A stretch of 29,944 nucleotides of DNA from NCBI GenBank assembly GCA_964466385.1, contig CAYXNM010000017.1, forward strand, positions 1 to 29,944. Direction: 5' to 3'. This document shows, in pieces, positions 1 to 8,447 of this stretch. The notes below the pieces were generated by a model. It did no database searches and was not told the DNA's origin. It was given only the letters and a program-made list of their open reading frames with translations. The translations under genes and the position numbers were made by a program. This stretch comes from UBA5972 sp964466385. GTDB taxonomy: Bacteria > Pseudomonadota > Alphaproteobacteria > Rhodobacterales > Rhodobacteraceae. Position 1 is the stretch's first letter. Each line of letters starts with the position of its first letter.

Positions 1-775
1 CCAGAGTAACCGCCAGAACCGGGCTACAGCGGACATTGACGTTCTCGTCATCAATCTCGATGTCGATGAAATCAGGCCCCGTCGAGGCATAGTTCGCACC
101 GGCCTTCAACGCGGCAAGCAGTGCTTCGGGCGTGTTTTCTTGTGCCTTGACCATCGTCCAGCCACCGAAAGCGTCCTGTTCGTCGTGCCTGAAATGGGCG
201 TCATCGGTCGCGACAAAGCTGAGTTTTCGTCCCTCGCGCGCAAGCAGATCGGCGTTATGAACCCCCCGCCCGCGGTCGCATTCGACTTCGCATCCATGGT
301 TGTAAACCTCCACCGCGTGGGCCGACGCGATCGAACGCATGTCGTTCTCCGTCAGCCCTGACCATTCCGGGTGTGCAATCGCCACGAACGCACCTGCCGT
401 GACCGCGCGCGCGGCAACTTCGGCGCCTGTCTCCTGATCCGCGATCGGCTTGAAACCCGGCGTGTTGGTTGGGGCAAAGTCAAAGGGCAGCCCCACGGCA
501 AGGATGTGCCAAAGCTCGCCATTGTCCATACCGCCAGAATGAAGTTCAGCCCCGATCAGGGTCGTGAAATCGTCGTCCCGGAATCCGCGCGTGTCCGTGA
601 TCGGATAGTCGAACATCGCAACAAAATGGTCGGTCAACGCCAGGAAATCATACCCGCGCTCCTTGTATCTGCGGCAGACCTCGTCCACCTCCAAAGCCCC
701 GTCAGAGCGGGTGGAATGGGTGTGGATGTTCCCTTTGAAGAATTGTCCGGGGTTGGAAAAGGCACTTGGACGCAT
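1..775 (-). CDS. PHP-domain metal-dependent phosphoesterase (C-terminus outside window)
   Basis: I translated 258 codons by hand; no stop is reached before the window edge, so the C-terminus is missing. The protein has the polymerase-and-histidinol-phosphatase (PHP) layout: HTHS with H18 and H20, D25, the LTDH motif with D49 and H50, E77/H79, the AHPEW motif with H135, and DDAH with D191/D192 and H194. These are the expected di- or trinuclear metal ligands of a TIM-barrel phosphoesterase. The ATG at 775 is preceded by an AGAGG ribosome-binding site about six bases away. It lies 132 bases beyond the last gene of the fatty-acid-type operon, on the same strand, so it could be read through or have its own promoter. 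The substrate cannot be told from sequence; stand-alone PHP proteins include nucleoside-phosphate and oligonucleotide phosphatases. Confidence 0.85.
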   Translation of the reverse strand, partial: MRPSAFSNPGQFFKGNIHTHSTRSDGALEVDEVCRRYKERGYDFLALTDHFVAMFDYPITDTRGFRDDDFTTLIGAELHSGGMDNGELWHILAVGLPFDFAPTNTPGFKPIADQETGAEVAARAVTAGAFVAIAHPEWSGLTENDMRSIASAHAVEVYNHGCEVECDRGRGVHNADLLAREGRKLSFVATDDAHFRHDEQDAFGGWTMVKAQENTPEALLAALKAGANYASTGPDFIDIEIDDENVNVRCSPVLAVTL

Positions 776-907
776 GGCAACCTCTGATCTGTTCTGATTC
801 TGGTAATCGCCAGCAAAGGGCCCCCACACGCGGAAATCAAGACCGCAAGATCCCGAATTGATGTCGGTTTTGGGTGTTTTGGCAACGAAACCCGGTCGGC
901 CATCGGG

Positions 908-1699
908 TCAGGTGCGGAATTTCCCAAAATCCGCTTTGCGCTTTTCCAGAAAAGCGGCGATGCCCTCGGCCGCCTCGTCGCCACCTTGTGCCGCGGCCAT
1001 CGCGCGCGCTTCGCGATCAAGCTGGGTGTCAAGATCACTCGTTCGCGCCGACAGCGCCAGATCTTTCGCAACGCCCAGCGCCGAAGGTCCGGTGTCAAAA
1101 AGCCGTTCCCCCATTTCGCGCGCCGCGCGCCATGCCTGCCCCGTGTCCGTCAGGCGGTTGATCGCCCCCAGATCAAGGAGACGGCTGGCGGGAACACGAT
1201 CCCCAAACATCAGGATTTCATTCACCAGTTGGCGCGGGGCGCATTCAGACAGGAACGCTGTCGCACCGCCATCCGGCGTCAAACCGACGCGCAGGTAGGA
1301 GACCGCGAAATAAGCATCCCTCGCCGCCACCACCAGATCGCAGGCGAGCGCGATCGAGGCCCCGGCCCCCGCGGCCCCCCCTTCAACCGCAGCGATGACC
1401 GGTTTCGGGCAGGCGCGAATCGCCTTGATCGCGTCGTGAAGGCCGGCGATCGAGGCGATCCGGTCCGCCACGCTCATCGCGCGCCGCTTGATCAGAACGT
1501 TGAGGTCACCGCCTGCGCAGAAATACCCCTGCGCGCCCCACAGAATGACAGCCGCAACACCCGGATCGGCCGCCGCTTGTTCCAGCCCTGCGGTCAGTGC
1601 CGCGACATAACCCGGCGTCAGCGCGTTGCGGGCCGCAGGGTTGTTGTTGGTGATCGTCAGAACGGGCCCGTCCCTTTCGATCAGTCCGTGTTCCGCCAT
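908..1699 (-). CDS. Atypical enoyl-CoA hydratase/isomerase (crotonase) family protein, oxepin-CoA-hydrolase-like
   Basis: A 263-residue crotonase-fold protein acting on an acyl-CoA. The oxyanion-hole segments are present (FCAGGDLN at 60-67; GGAAGAGAS at 107-115). The two glutamates that do hydration in classical crotonase are not: by hand alignment their positions hold S115 and Y135, followed by TPDGG (141-145) with D143. This pattern fits the PaaG-like / 'oxepin-CoA hydrolase, alternative type' branch, so an isomerase or ring-opening role is at least as likely as simple hydration. I chose ATG 1699 rather than an upstream start at 1735. It begins one base after the stop of the preceding acyl-CoA dehydrogenase gene and has a GGGAAAGGG ribosome site about seven bases upstream. 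It is the last gene of the eight-gene leftward operon. Confidence 0.85.
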   Translation of the reverse strand: MAEHGLIERDGPVLTITNNNPAARNALTPGYVAALTAGLEQAAADPGVAAVILWGAQGYFCAGGDLNVLIKRRAMSVADRIASIAGLHDAIKAIRACPKPVIAAVEGGAAGAGASIALACDLVVAARDAYFAVSYLRVGLTPDGGATAFLSECAPRQLVNEILMFGDRVPASRLLDLGAINRLTDTGQAWRAAREMGERLFDTGPSALGVAKDLALSARTSDLDTQLDREARAMAAAQGGDEAAEGIAAFLEKRKADFGKFRT

Positions 1700-1700
1700 G

Positions 1701-2810
1701 TCAGAGACCCTTTCCCAATGCGATGAAGCGGGCAAGATGCGCGTCTTCGTCCCCCAGTTCGTGATCGATCATCACCAGCCGCTTTACAAAATGTCCAAGC
1801 GGGTATTCCCACGTCATGCCGACACCGCCATGCATCTGAACGGCCTCTTCGCCAACCAGCGTACCGACCCGCCCGATGGTGTATTTGGCAGCAGACAATG
1901 CGCGTTCGCGCGCGATGGAAACACCGTCCAGCAGACCGGCTGCATTGATCACCGCGGATTTTGCCTGCTCGATTTCCAGCAGCATGTCCGCCATGCGGTG
2001 CTGAAGCGCCTGGAACTTGCCAATCGGCAGGCCAAACTGCTGGCGCGTCCGCAGGTATTCGACGGTCAGATCCCGGATCGCGTGCATGAGGCCAATCGCC
2101 TCGGCGCAAAGACACAGAACCCCGCGCCCCAGAAGCAAGGTCAGCATATCCTCGCCCTGCCCCGGTACGCCGATCACGTCGGAATGCGCAACCCTGACCC
2201 CGTCAAACGTGATATCCGCCGCCCGGCCGCCGTCGATGGTCTGGTAAGGCACAATGGCAAGGCCATCTGCATCCGGCGCAACCGTGAACAGTGAGATGCC
2301 CGTGTCGCCACGCCCCGAAACGACCAGAATATCCGCCGCGCCACCAAAGCGGACGACGGATTTCGTTCCGCTCAGGCGCCAGCCCCCGCCGGTTCGTTCA
2401 GCGCGCGTCTCAAGATCGCCCGCCCCCCAGCCGATATTTTCAAAATGCGCAAACGCCGCGGTCTTTTCACCGCTGACGATGCTTTCGATCAGGGTGGATT
2501 TGTCTTTCGAAAAAGACAACGCGCCGCCGGCCAGAACGGCGGAATAGAGCAGGGGTTCCACCACCAGCCCCTTGCCGAGCGTTTCAAAGACCACCTCGAG
2601 ATCAAAGCCGGTTCCACCAAATCCCCCTGCGTCTTCGGATAAAAGAGCGCCGATGACGCCAAGATCGGCAAGGGATTTCAGTTTTTGGACATCGTATCCC
2701 GTCTCGGACTGGCCCGCGGCCAAACGGTCCTGCAGCGGATATTCCTTCAGCAGCCAGCGCTCCAGTGTATCCGCCAGCAGCCGGCGCTCTTCGGTTTGCG
2801 AAAAATCCAT
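1701..2810 (-). CDS. Acyl-CoA dehydrogenase, small (probably non-catalytic) subunit of a heteromeric pair
   Basis: A 369-residue member of the acyl-CoA dehydrogenase family (FAD-dependent alpha,beta-desaturation of acyl-CoA). It resembles the pimeloyl-CoA dehydrogenase small-subunit (PimD) group. The N-terminal helical domain begins MDFSQTEERRLLADTLERWL. The RTRQQFGLPIGKFQALQHRM segment and the QMHGGVGMTWEYP segment near the C-terminus are family hallmarks. The usual catalytic glutamate is absent at both known places: the C-terminal YEGT position reads ELGD, and the alternative helix-G site reads LLGRGVL. It follows the large-subunit gene by five bases. Adjacent large/small acyl-CoA dehydrogenase genes in steroid and dicarboxylate degradation form alpha2beta2 enzymes in which one chain supplies the base; I infer the same here. 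Confidence 0.88.
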   Translation of the reverse strand: MDFSQTEERRLLADTLERWLLKEYPLQDRLAAGQSETGYDVQKLKSLADLGVIGALLSEDAGGFGGTGFDLEVVFETLGKGLVVEPLLYSAVLAGGALSFSKDKSTLIESIVSGEKTAAFAHFENIGWGAGDLETRAERTGGGWRLSGTKSVVRFGGAADILVVSGRGDTGISLFTVAPDADGLAIVPYQTIDGGRAADITFDGVRVAHSDVIGVPGQGEDMLTLLLGRGVLCLCAEAIGLMHAIRDLTVEYLRTRQQFGLPIGKFQALQHRMADMLLEIEQAKSAVINAAGLLDGVSIARERALSAAKYTIGRVGTLVGEEAVQMHGGVGMTWEYPLGHFVKRLVMIDHELGDEDAHLARFIALGKGL

Positions 2811-2815
2811 GTCTG

Positions 2816-4012
2816 TTACAGCCCCAGGATCATCTTGGAGATGATGTTTTTCTGAATTTCGTTCGACCCCCCGAAAATCGAGATCTTTCGGTTGTTGAAA
2901 TACTGCCGCGCAATCGGTGCGGCGTAATCCGGGCCGATGTCCGGACCGTTGAACCCCGGTTCAAATGCTTGCGCCAGAAAGGGGGCCGCGTAAGCCCCCA
3001 GTGCGCGTCGTTTGAGGCTGTCGAGTTCCTGGCGGATTTCCGTTCCCTTTATCTTGAGCATCGAGCTTTCCGGTCCCGGCGCGCCTCCCCTTGCAGCACC
3101 GGAAAGGACCCGCAGATTGGTCGTTTTCATGTTTTCAAGATCGATTTCGACCCGTGCCATGCGCGCGGCGAACAGGGGGTCATCGGCCAATGGGCGCCCT
3201 GCGCGGTGCTGATCGGCGGCGATGGTCTTCAGTTCGGCAAGTGCCGCCATCGAAAAGCCGACGCCCGCGATATTGGTGCGCTCATAAGTCAGCAGGTATT
3301 TTGCATACGTCCAGCCCCTGTTTTCCGCGCCCACCAGGTTTTCACGCGGCACACGCACGTCGGTAAAGAAGACCTCGTTCACCTCGTGGGTGCCTTCCAT
3401 CAGATAAAGCGGACGCAGTTCGACCCCCGGAGAATTCATGTCGATCAGCAGAAAGCTGATGCCCTCCTGCGGTTTGCCGTCACCGCAGGTTCGCACAAGG
3501 CAAAAGATCATGTTTGCGAATTGCGCCAGCGTCGTCCATGTTTTCTGACCATTGACGATATAGTCATTCCCGTCGCGTTCGGCCTTCATCCGAAGGCTGG
3601 CCAGATCCGAACCGGCGCCCGGCTCGGAATAGCCCTGACACCACCAGTCCGACCCATCGAGGATACGCGGCAACCAATGATTTTTCTGCGCCTCGCTACC
3701 ATATTTGATCAGAACCGGCCCCAGCATCGACAGCCCGAAAGGCACGACGCGCGGGGCATGGGCCGCACAGCACTCGATTTCAAAGATATGCTGCTGAACC
3801 GGTGACCATCCGGTTCCGCCGTGTTCGACCGGCCAATGGTTCGCAAGCCAGCCGCGCGCGTTCAGTTTGGCGTGCCAGCCCTCAAAATCCGCTTTGTCCA
3901 GTCGCTGGCCCTTACGCACCTTTTGCGAAAGCTCAGGCGCCAGGTTTTCGCGAAGCCACGTGCGCACGTCATCCTGAAACGCGGTTTCTTCGGGCGAAAA
4001 GGTCAGATCCAT
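2816..4012 (-). CDS. Acyl-CoA dehydrogenase, large (catalytic) subunit of a heteromeric pair
   Basis: A 398-residue acyl-CoA dehydrogenase of the PimC/FadE17-FadE29 type. The N-terminal domain carries GWLANHWPVEHGGTGWSP (54-71). The FAD/substrate segment CQGYSEPGAGSDLASL (125-140) and the FGGSNEIQ motif near the C-terminus are clear. The C-terminal glutamate of medium-chain enzymes is replaced by glycine (FGGS), but E244 in LLTYERTNIAG matches the alternative helix-G catalytic glutamate used by isovaleryl-CoA dehydrogenase and the FadE29 type. ATG 4012 has an AAGGA ribosome site nine bases upstream. It sits 18 bases after the bifunctional hydratase/dehydrogenase gene and five bases before the small subunit. 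The product probably passes electrons to ETF. The natural acyl chain is not predictable; related pairs handle branched, ring-bearing or dicarboxylic acyl-CoAs. Confidence 0.9.
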   Translation of the reverse strand: MDLTFSPEETAFQDDVRTWLRENLAPELSQKVRKGQRLDKADFEGWHAKLNARGWLANHWPVEHGGTGWSPVQQHIFEIECCAAHAPRVVPFGLSMLGPVLIKYGSEAQKNHWLPRILDGSDWWCQGYSEPGAGSDLASLRMKAERDGNDYIVNGQKTWTTLAQFANMIFCLVRTCGDGKPQEGISFLLIDMNSPGVELRPLYLMEGTHEVNEVFFTDVRVPRENLVGAENRGWTYAKYLLTYERTNIAGVGFSMAALAELKTIAADQHRAGRPLADDPLFAARMARVEIDLENMKTTNLRVLSGAARGGAPGPESSMLKIKGTEIRQELDSLKRRALGAYAAPFLAQAFEPGFNGPDIGPDYAAPIARQYFNNRKISIFGGSNEIQKNIISKMILGL

Positions 4013-4030
4013 GGCGGTGTCCTTGGCGGT

Positions 4031-6145
4031 TCAGTCGGGTTTATTCATCTGCTCGAACGTTTTTCCCTGTTCAACCATCGAAACCAACAGGGACGAGGGT
4101 TGCCAGAACTGCGCGTCGTCCTTCGCGTATTCCCTGATTCTGGCCAGGATGACATCAAGCCCGGTCATGTCGGCGAATTTCATCGGTCCGCCGCGCCAGC
4201 GTGGAAATCCGTAGCCATAAAGCAGCGTCACATCGATATCGAGCGGGCGCAGCGCAATGCCGTCGGCCAGCACGTTGGCCCCTTCGTTTATCATCGCGGC
4301 AAGATATCGTTCCTGTATGTCCGCGTTCGTGAACGGACGCGGCGTGATGCCTGCGCGCGTGCGCTCGGCATCGATGATCGCAAGGACTTCCGGGTCTTCC
4401 CGCGGCTTTCGCGGACCATCGTCGTACCGGTAATAGCCGCGCCCGGTCTTTTGCCCGAACCAGCCTTTTTCACAGATACGGTCGGCAATCCCGACATAGC
4501 GCTCGGCGGGGTCGCGTGTGGGGGCCAGACGTTTCCGGGTTGCCCAGCCGATGTCTCCGCCCGCCAGATCGCTCACCTGAAACGGGCCCATGGGGTATCC
4601 GAATTCCCGCATCGCCGCGTCGATCTGATAGGGCGAGGCCCCGTCCGCCATCATGTAATCCGCCGCGCGCCGGTAACGCGCCAGGATGCGGTTGCCGATA
4701 AAACCATCGCAAACACCCGCACGAACGGGGATCTTCCCCAGCTTCTTTGCCAACGCAAATCCAGTTGCAACCACATCATCCGAAACTTTCGCGGGAACCA
4801 CGATTTCCAGCAATTTCATGATGTTGGCAGGTGAAAAGAAGTGAAGCCCGACGACATCTTCCGGGCGCGATATGGTATCGGCCAGGGCGTCGATATCCAG
4901 GTAAGAGGTGTTTGACGCCAGAACGGCACCCGGTTTCATCGCGCGGTCGAGCAACCCGAAAACCTGTTTCTTGACGCCGATCTCCTCAAAAACCGCTTCG
5001 ATCACCAGATCGGCCTGGCCAATTGCGCCGTAATCCGTGCTGCCGGTAAAGCGATCCATGATACGGGCCTTGTCCGGTTCGCGCAGACGCCCCCGTGCAA
5101 TATCGCGATCATAGACCTTTTCCACATTGGCCCGGCCACGCGCAAGGTTTTCAGCGTCGCGCTCGATCATGACAACGGGCAGGCCCGCGTTCAGGATCGC
5201 AACCGCAATACCCGCCCCCATCGTTCCGCCCCCGATCACGGCAAGTTTGTCCAGCGCGCGCGGCGCCAGCCCCGCCAATCCGGGGATTTTGGCAGTTTGG
5301 CGTTCGGCAAAAAAGGCGTGGATCATGCCTTTGGACTGATCCGAAGCCAGGCATTCCACGAAGGCCTCCCTTTCAAAAGCAATGCCCTCGGCAAAGGGCA
5401 GGGTCCGGGCGGCCTCGACACAGTCAACGATCCTGAAAGGCGACAACTGCCCGCGCGCGGAAACGACAAGACGTTTTCGCGCCGCGTCGATCGCGTCCTG
5501 ATACCCCTGGGGATCCGCGAAACCTTCGGTGCGGTTACGCGTGGCAATCGCCGCGCGCCCCTTAGCCACGACAGTATTGGCAAACGCCAGTGCGGCTTCG
5601 CCAAGATCGCCCGCGGCCAGATCATCAACCAACCCAAGACCAAGCGCTTTTGCGGCATCCACGGGTTTTCCTGACAACATGATCTCCAGCGCGGCTTGGG
5701 CCCCTGCGATCCGTGGCATACGCTGTGTGCCGCCCGCGCCGGGCAAAATACCCAACAGAACCTCGGGCAGACCCAGTTTGGCTGTTGGCGCGGCAATCCG
5801 GAAATGCGCGGCCAGCGCCACCTCCATGCCGCCGCCAAGAGCAGTGCCATGAAGGGCTGCGATCACCGGTTTTTTGCTGTCTTCGATGGTCTGGCAGATA
5901 TCGGGCAGGAAGGGCGGTTCCACCGGGCGCCCGAACTCACGGATATCCGCACCGGCCGGAAACGTGCGCCCCTGCCCGATCAGGACGATCGCGCGAACCT
6001 GATCATCCGCCAGCGCGGCTTTCATGCCCTCGGCCAATCCTGTCCGCACGGCCAGCCCCAATGCATTGACGGGCGGATTGTTGATCGAGATGAGGGCGAC
6101 GTCGCCCGATAGCGTGTAGCTGACCTGATCGTTGGATTGTGACAT
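4031..6145 (-). CDS. Bifunctional enoyl-CoA hydratase / 3-hydroxyacyl-CoA dehydrogenase (FadJ/PimF-like)
   Basis: A 704-residue fusion carrying out the second and third steps of beta-oxidation. The N-terminal crotonase domain (about 1-190) keeps both hydratase glutamates: E108 in GGGMEVALA and E128 in LPEVLLGILPGAGG. The NAD-binding domain starts with GGGTMG (305-310). HFFSP (435-439) supplies the catalytic histidine H435, with E447 in LLEIVVP as its likely dyad partner. The 3HCDH C-terminal domain (about 480-700) contains the GFIGNRI segment. Length matches FadB/FadJ-type alpha chains. The ATG at 6145 follows a strong AGGAAAGG purine-rich ribosome site. There is no thiolase gene beside it, so the final cleavage must be done by a thiolase encoded elsewhere or by another reaction. 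Confidence 0.93.
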   Translation of the reverse strand: MSQSNDQVSYTLSGDVALISINNPPVNALGLAVRTGLAEGMKAALADDQVRAIVLIGQGRTFPAGADIREFGRPVEPPFLPDICQTIEDSKKPVIAALHGTALGGGMEVALAAHFRIAAPTAKLGLPEVLLGILPGAGGTQRMPRIAGAQAALEIMLSGKPVDAAKALGLGLVDDLAAGDLGEAALAFANTVVAKGRAAIATRNRTEGFADPQGYQDAIDAARKRLVVSARGQLSPFRIVDCVEAARTLPFAEGIAFEREAFVECLASDQSKGMIHAFFAERQTAKIPGLAGLAPRALDKLAVIGGGTMGAGIAVAILNAGLPVVMIERDAENLARGRANVEKVYDRDIARGRLREPDKARIMDRFTGSTDYGAIGQADLVIEAVFEEIGVKKQVFGLLDRAMKPGAVLASNTSYLDIDALADTISRPEDVVGLHFFSPANIMKLLEIVVPAKVSDDVVATGFALAKKLGKIPVRAGVCDGFIGNRILARYRRAADYMMADGASPYQIDAAMREFGYPMGPFQVSDLAGGDIGWATRKRLAPTRDPAERYVGIADRICEKGWFGQKTGRGYYRYDDGPRKPREDPEVLAIIDAERTRAGITPRPFTNADIQERYLAAMINEGANVLADGIALRPLDIDVTLLYGYGFPRWRGGPMKFADMTGLDVILARIREYAKDDAQFWQPSSLLVSMVEQGKTFEQMNKPD

Positions 6146-6158
6146 TTCTTTCCTTTCC

Positions 6159-6932
6159 TCAGACAGCGGCCAGACCGCCGTCGATTGACAGCGTTTCGCC
6201 TGTCATGAAACTGTTTTGGGGGGACGCGGCAAAAAGGATCGCGGCAACGACCTCGTCCACACGACCGATCCGCGCCATCGGGATGGCTTGGGTCAGCGCC
6301 TGCACGGCGGCCGCGCGCCCCTTGGGGGCCGCGTCCAGATAATCCGTCAGCATGGCGGTTTGGGCAAACGAAGGGCAAATGGCATTCACGCGAACCCCCT
6401 TTCGGCCATATTCAGCCGCCGCCGACCGCGTCAACCCCACGACACCATGTTTGGCCGCCGCATAGATCGCCAGAAACGGCGAGCCTACCAACCCCGCCGC
6501 CGAGGCGATATTGACGATCGCGCCCTGGGTTCCTTCCCCCTCGAACCGGTCGGCCATCACCGGCAGTTGCGCCTGAAGCGCCCAGAATACCCCCATCAGA
6601 TCGACGTCGATGACGGCGCGGGCGATTTCCTCGGAGGTGTCGGGCAGGCGCAGCATCGGCTGCACGATCCCGGCGTTGTTGACGGCAATGTCCAGAGCGC
6701 CGAATTCAGAGCAGGCAGCCGTAACCAGATCGTCGTGGTGGGACGGGTCGGTGACGTCGCCTTCAATTGTGATCACATCTGTCTCCAGAGACTCGGCAAC
6801 CGCGGCAAGCCCGGTCCCGTCAAGGTCCGAGAGCACCAGCGAGGCCCCTCTGACCGCAAAAGCCTCTGCCGTTTGGCGGCCAAACCCGCCCGCAGCGCCT
6901 GTGATCACAACTGTCTTTCCTTCAAACTCCAT
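6159..6932 (-). CDS. Short-chain dehydrogenase/reductase, probably NAD-dependent
   Basis: A 257-residue classical SDR, oxidising or reducing a hydroxyl/keto group. The Rossmann motif TGAAGGFG is at 11-18, NNAG at 85-88, and the catalytic S144, Y157 and K161 (YAAAK) are in place. An aspartate at the end of the second strand (D36) points to NAD(H) rather than NADP(H). I chose ATG 6932, which has an AAAAGGGA ribosome site close upstream, over the TTG at 6947 that would overlap the kinase gene. Gaps of 11 and 13 bases to its neighbours place it inside the operon. In a 4-hydroxy-acid route it could interconvert a 4-oxo- and 4-hydroxyacyl-CoA (LvaD-like role) or serve as a 3-hydroxyacyl-CoA dehydrogenase; sequence alone does not decide. 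Confidence 0.88.
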   Translation of the reverse strand: MEFEGKTVVITGAAGGFGRQTAEAFAVRGASLVLSDLDGTGLAAVAESLETDVITIEGDVTDPSHHDDLVTAACSEFGALDIAVNNAGIVQPMLRLPDTSEEIARAVIDVDLMGVFWALQAQLPVMADRFEGEGTQGAIVNIASAAGLVGSPFLAIYAAAKHGVVGLTRSAAAEYGRKGVRVNAICPSFAQTAMLTDYLDAAPKGRAAAVQALTQAIPMARIGRVDEVVAAILFAASPQNSFMTGETLSIDGGLAAV

Positions 6933-6943
6933 GACGTCCCTTT

Positions 6944-7963
6944 TCAAAACAATTCGTTGGCCATTGACGCCAACACGGGGATGGCTTTGGCCATCTCGCG
7001 CGCGCGCGCAGGGTTGGAGGCATTGCCATCCATCGCCCGCCGCACCACGCCCTGCAATATTGCCGCCAAGCGAAAAAAGCTGAACGCCAGATAGAAATTC
7101 CAGTTCCTGATGTTCGGTATATTTCTGCGTTTACAATAAGATGCGATGTATTCCTCTTCCATGGGAATACCCAGTTCGACCCGATCCACCCCGCCCAGAC
7201 CGCGCATACCTGAACCGTAAGGCAGCCGCCACTGCATGCATTGATACGCCAGATCGGCCAAGGGGTGGCCAAGTGTCGACAGCTCCCAATCCAGAACGGC
7301 GATGACATCAAGATCGTCCGGCGCAAAGATCATGTTGTCCAGCCGGTAGTCCCCGTGCACCAGCGTCGCGGTTTCGTCGTCGGGCATCTCGGCCAGAAGC
7401 CAGTCAATCAGCCGGTCCATGTCGCGGTTCGGCGCAACGACCGAAGCGCGGTATTGCCGGATCCAGCGATCGGTCTGGCGCGCGAAGTAATTGCCGGGCT
7501 TGCCGAAATCGCCCAGTCCCACGCCGTTGACGTCGACCTCGTGCAATGCCGCCAGGGTCCGGTTCATTGCATCGTAAACCTGCCTGCGTTCTTCCGCGTG
7601 AAGGTCAGGCAGCGTGGGATCCCAGAAAATCCGCCCCTCAAGAAAACGCATGACGAAAAACATCCGCCCAAGGGGCGTGTCTTCGTCGCTCAGAAACACC
7701 ATTTCAGGCACGGGCACGTTGCTGTCCTTAAGCGCCGCCATGACGCGGTATTCGCGGTCGACCTGGTGGGCGGATTTCAGCAAGGCCCCCGGCGGCTTGG
7801 CGCGCAGAACATATTCCCCGCTGCCCGCTTTCAGGTGATAGGTGGGATTGGACTGACCGGTGCCGAATTTCCGCGCGCTCCGGAGGGAACGGAATTCCGG
7901 GATATTCGCCTCAAGGAATACTCCCAGTTCCTTGATATCATGTATTTCCTGATCGCTGTCCAC
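6944..7963 (-). CDS. Aminoglycoside-phosphotransferase-family kinase, like the ACAD10/ACAD11 N-terminal domain and LvaA
   Basis: A 339-residue kinase-fold protein. Key motifs are the nucleotide-loop-like FGTGQSNPTY (33-42), VLRAKPPG (52-59), E71 in VDREYRV, the Brenner motif HGDYRLDN (203-210) with catalytic D205 and N210, and the metal-binding LDWELSTLGHP with D225. From memory, segments such as AKPPGALL, QVDREY, EGRIFWDPTLP and DWELSTLGHPL closely match the kinase half of animal ACAD11. That family phosphorylates the 4-hydroxyl of 4-hydroxyacyl-CoAs, not antibiotics. The start is a GTG 16 bases after the MaoC stop with a GGGGG stretch upstream. Its likely partner, the ACAD11-like dehydrogenase, is encoded across the divergent promoter at 10043-11272. 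Substrate chain length is unknown. Confidence 0.88.
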   Translation of the reverse strand: MDSDQEIHDIKELGVFLEANIPEFRSLRSARKFGTGQSNPTYHLKAGSGEYVLRAKPPGALLKSAHQVDREYRVMAALKDSNVPVPEMVFLSDEDTPLGRMFFVMRFLEGRIFWDPTLPDLHAEERRQVYDAMNRTLAALHEVDVNGVGLGDFGKPGNYFARQTDRWIRQYRASVVAPNRDMDRLIDWLLAEMPDDETATLVHGDYRLDNMIFAPDDLDVIAVLDWELSTLGHPLADLAYQCMQWRLPYGSGMRGLGGVDRVELGIPMEEEYIASYCKRRNIPNIRNWNFYLAFSFFRLAAILQGVVRRAMDGNASNPARAREMAKAIPVLASMANELF

Positions 7964-7979
7964 AAGAATGCCCCCGGGC

Positions 7980-8447
7980 TTACGTCGCGATCACATGCAG
8001 CAACAATTGTTCGGCAAGCAATGCAGGAACATCCACGTTTTCAATCTCGATCCGTGATTCGATCTTGCACAGATACCGCCCCGTCTCTTTTTCGGCGACC
8101 GACTGAAGGGCAACATGCGAACGAATGCGCGCCCCCGTGCTGACAGGGTGAAGGAAACGGATCCTGTCCGCCCCATAATTGAACGTCATCACCCGGTCCC
8201 TGATGCGCGGAAGCACCTGCCCATTCAAATGGCTGAGCAGCGAAAGCGTCAGAAAACCGTGGGCAATGGTCCCGCCAAAGGGCGTCAGTTCGTCGGCCTT
8301 TTCAGGATCGACATGGATGAACTGATGATCTTCGGTGACATCGGCAAACAGGTTGACCCGGTCCTGATCGATGACCAGCCAGTTTGAATGCCCCAGCGAC
8401 TGCCCCGCCATGGCGGCAAAATCTGCGATCGAGACCATGCCCGTCAT
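7980..8447 (-). CDS. MaoC-family (R)-specific enoyl-CoA hydratase
   Basis: A 155-residue single hot-dog-fold protein. The hydratase-2 signature is readable as FADVTEDHQFIHVDPEKA, with the catalytic pair D40 and H45, followed by FGGTIAHGFLTLSL, which lines the active site. Members add water to trans-2-enoyl-CoA to give (R)-3-hydroxyacyl-CoA. The start ATG (8447-8445) overlaps the TGA of the upstream SDR in an ATGA arrangement, so translation is probably coupled. It complements the (S)-specific hydratase domain at 4031-6145. Together with the neighbouring RhlG-like SDR it could handle (R)-3-hydroxyacyl-CoA intermediates, or act on a non-linear enoyl-CoA. NodN-like proteins of unknown substrate share this fold, so the exact reaction is uncertain. 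Confidence 0.87.
   Translation of the reverse strand: MTGMVSIADFAAMAGQSLGHSNWLVIDQDRVNLFADVTEDHQFIHVDPEKADELTPFGGTIAHGFLTLSLLSHLNGQVLPRIRDRVMTFNYGADRIRFLHPVSTGARIRSHVALQSVAEKETGRYLCKIESRIEIENVDVPALLAEQLLLHVIAT

Noticed and set aside
371..787. A 138-codon plus-strand frame at the left end
   Set aside because: The minus strand encodes a PHP protein with all metal ligands, open through the window edge; the plus frame is its shadow.
2765..3805. A 346-codon plus-strand open frame opposite the large acyl-CoA dehydrogenase
   Set aside because: It is antisense to a well-supported gene, has no family resemblance, and its codon pattern mirrors the real gene.
6944..7963. An aminoglycoside-resistance phosphotransferase
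   Set aside because: The Brenner motif is shared, but the rest of the sequence follows the ACAD10/11 kinase domain and it sits in an acyl-CoA operon.
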